The notes beneath the pieces were generated by a model. That model saw nothing but the letters and a program-made list of their open reading frames with translations. It was not told the origin of the DNA and searched no databases. Below are positions 58,474 through 58,740 of a DNA stretch of 58,740 nucleotides, piece by piece. Position numbers and translations under genes: made by a program. How positions within the stretch are numbered: position 1 is the stretch's first letter; each line of letters starts with the position of its first letter. Location: contig WELA01008389.1 of NCBI GenBank assembly GCA_009602735.1, forward strand, positions 91,672-150,411, read 5' to 3'. Origin of the DNA: Mesotaenium endlicherianum. Lineage: Eukaryota > Streptophyta > Zygnematophyceae > Zygnematales > Mesotaeniaceae.

Positions 58474-58740
58474 GTCGGTCCATATTCGGTGGTCCGTCGT
58501 GTCGGTCAGAATGCTTACAAACTGAACATGTCAGCTGACTACAAGGGTCACCCGGTCTTTAATGTCTCCTTCCTGGAACCATACATCAAAGGTGATACAC
58601 TGTTCACAGGTCGGTTGCCTGTCCAACCGGGACCGGTCCCCCGCTGTCCGGGACGGCGATCCTGAGGAGTATGAGGTCGATGAGATTTTAGACGCTCGCT
58701 CGGTCCGTCGATCGTCTAAATATGTCATGAAATACCTCAT
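58474..58740 (+). pseudogene. Pol C-terminus and chromodomain beyond premature stop
   Basis: Past the TAG the same frame continues with VGPYSVVRRVGQNAYKL and FNVSFLEPYIKGD, typical of the integrase C-terminal GPY/F region. A second break, a one-base frame change near the C-run at 58638-58642, is needed to read EEYEVDEILDARSVRRSSKY, the start of a chromodomain. The element is cut by the window edge. These two lesions suggest this copy cannot make a complete integrase. Confidence 0.82.

Larger units (their letters stand above)
53100..58740 (+). mobile_element. Ty3/gypsy LTR retrotransposon (chromovirus-like), 5' part
   Basis: Order seen: 5' LTR ending CA at 53556, primer binding site, gag, pol (protease, reverse transcriptase, RNase H, integrase) and the start of a chromodomain at the window edge. 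Integrase after RNase H is the Ty3/gypsy order. The 5' boundary is only approximate, because the 3' LTR lies outside the window. Near-complete gag and pol frames suggest fairly recent insertion, but a stop and a frameshift damage the 3' end of pol. It is inserted next to the decayed F-box paralogue. Confidence 0.93.

Overview
This is nuclear DNA of a photosynthetic green-lineage eukaryote. It carries an intronless nuclear psaD, a plastid-type aspartate/prephenate aminotransferase, and spliceosomal introns throughout, and its homologues look plant- or alga-like. A green alga is the best guess. The species cannot be named from this sequence. The scaffold is a draft: there are three N-gaps, several single Ns in G/C runs, and two runs of about 1.8-2.1 kb of pure C that look like gap-filling artefacts.

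Gene order (strand): prephenate/aspartate aminotransferase (-, 69-4774, partial); SERINC/TMS membrane protein (+, 6615-14092, 8 exons, complete); psaD (-, 16047-16652); 20S proteasome alpha-4/PSMA7 (+, 17665-20299, 4 exons, complete); CDIN1/C15orf41-like nuclease (-, 20769-22707, 4 exons, complete); GCR1-type 7TM receptor (+, 23992-30395, 9 exons, complete); F-box/Leu-rich protein (+, 32035-33766, 2 exons); CUE-DUF1771-Smr protein (-, 35545-41373, about 5 exons, crossed by the second poly-C run); secreted S41-family protease with a His-rich repeat (+, 43849-48779); two decayed copies of the F-box/Leu-rich gene (-, 50194-50381 and 50989-52845); and the 5' portion of a Ty3/gypsy chromovirus-type LTR retrotransposon (+, about 53100 to the window end). 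Most neighbours are arranged as divergent or convergent pairs. The genes belong to unrelated housekeeping and signalling pathways and show no operon-like or cluster logic.

Base composition alternates sharply. GC-rich blocks full of microsatellites (about 1-4 kb, 7.5-12.7 kb, 25-30 kb, 35-41 kb and 44-49 kb) are separated by near-neutral or AT-leaning blocks. Some switches fall inside single genes (SERINC, GCR1).

Most interesting points: (1) between gag and pol of the retrotransposon there is a textbook candidate -1 ribosomal frameshift signal, with a slippery heptamer, a 7-nt spacer and a 10-bp hairpin that contains the gag stop; (2) three introns appear to use GC-AG splice sites, two with the same donor; (3) an orphan exon of the exosome subunit RRP41 sits inside an intron of the S41 protease gene beside an N; (4) the Smr domain is split by a microsatellite-encoded Ala/Gly insertion; (5) the protease has a 14-residue His-rich repeat (3 copies); (6) a small family of F-box/Leu-rich genes is decaying next to the retrotransposon. 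I found no rRNA, CRISPR array or convincing canonical tRNA gene.
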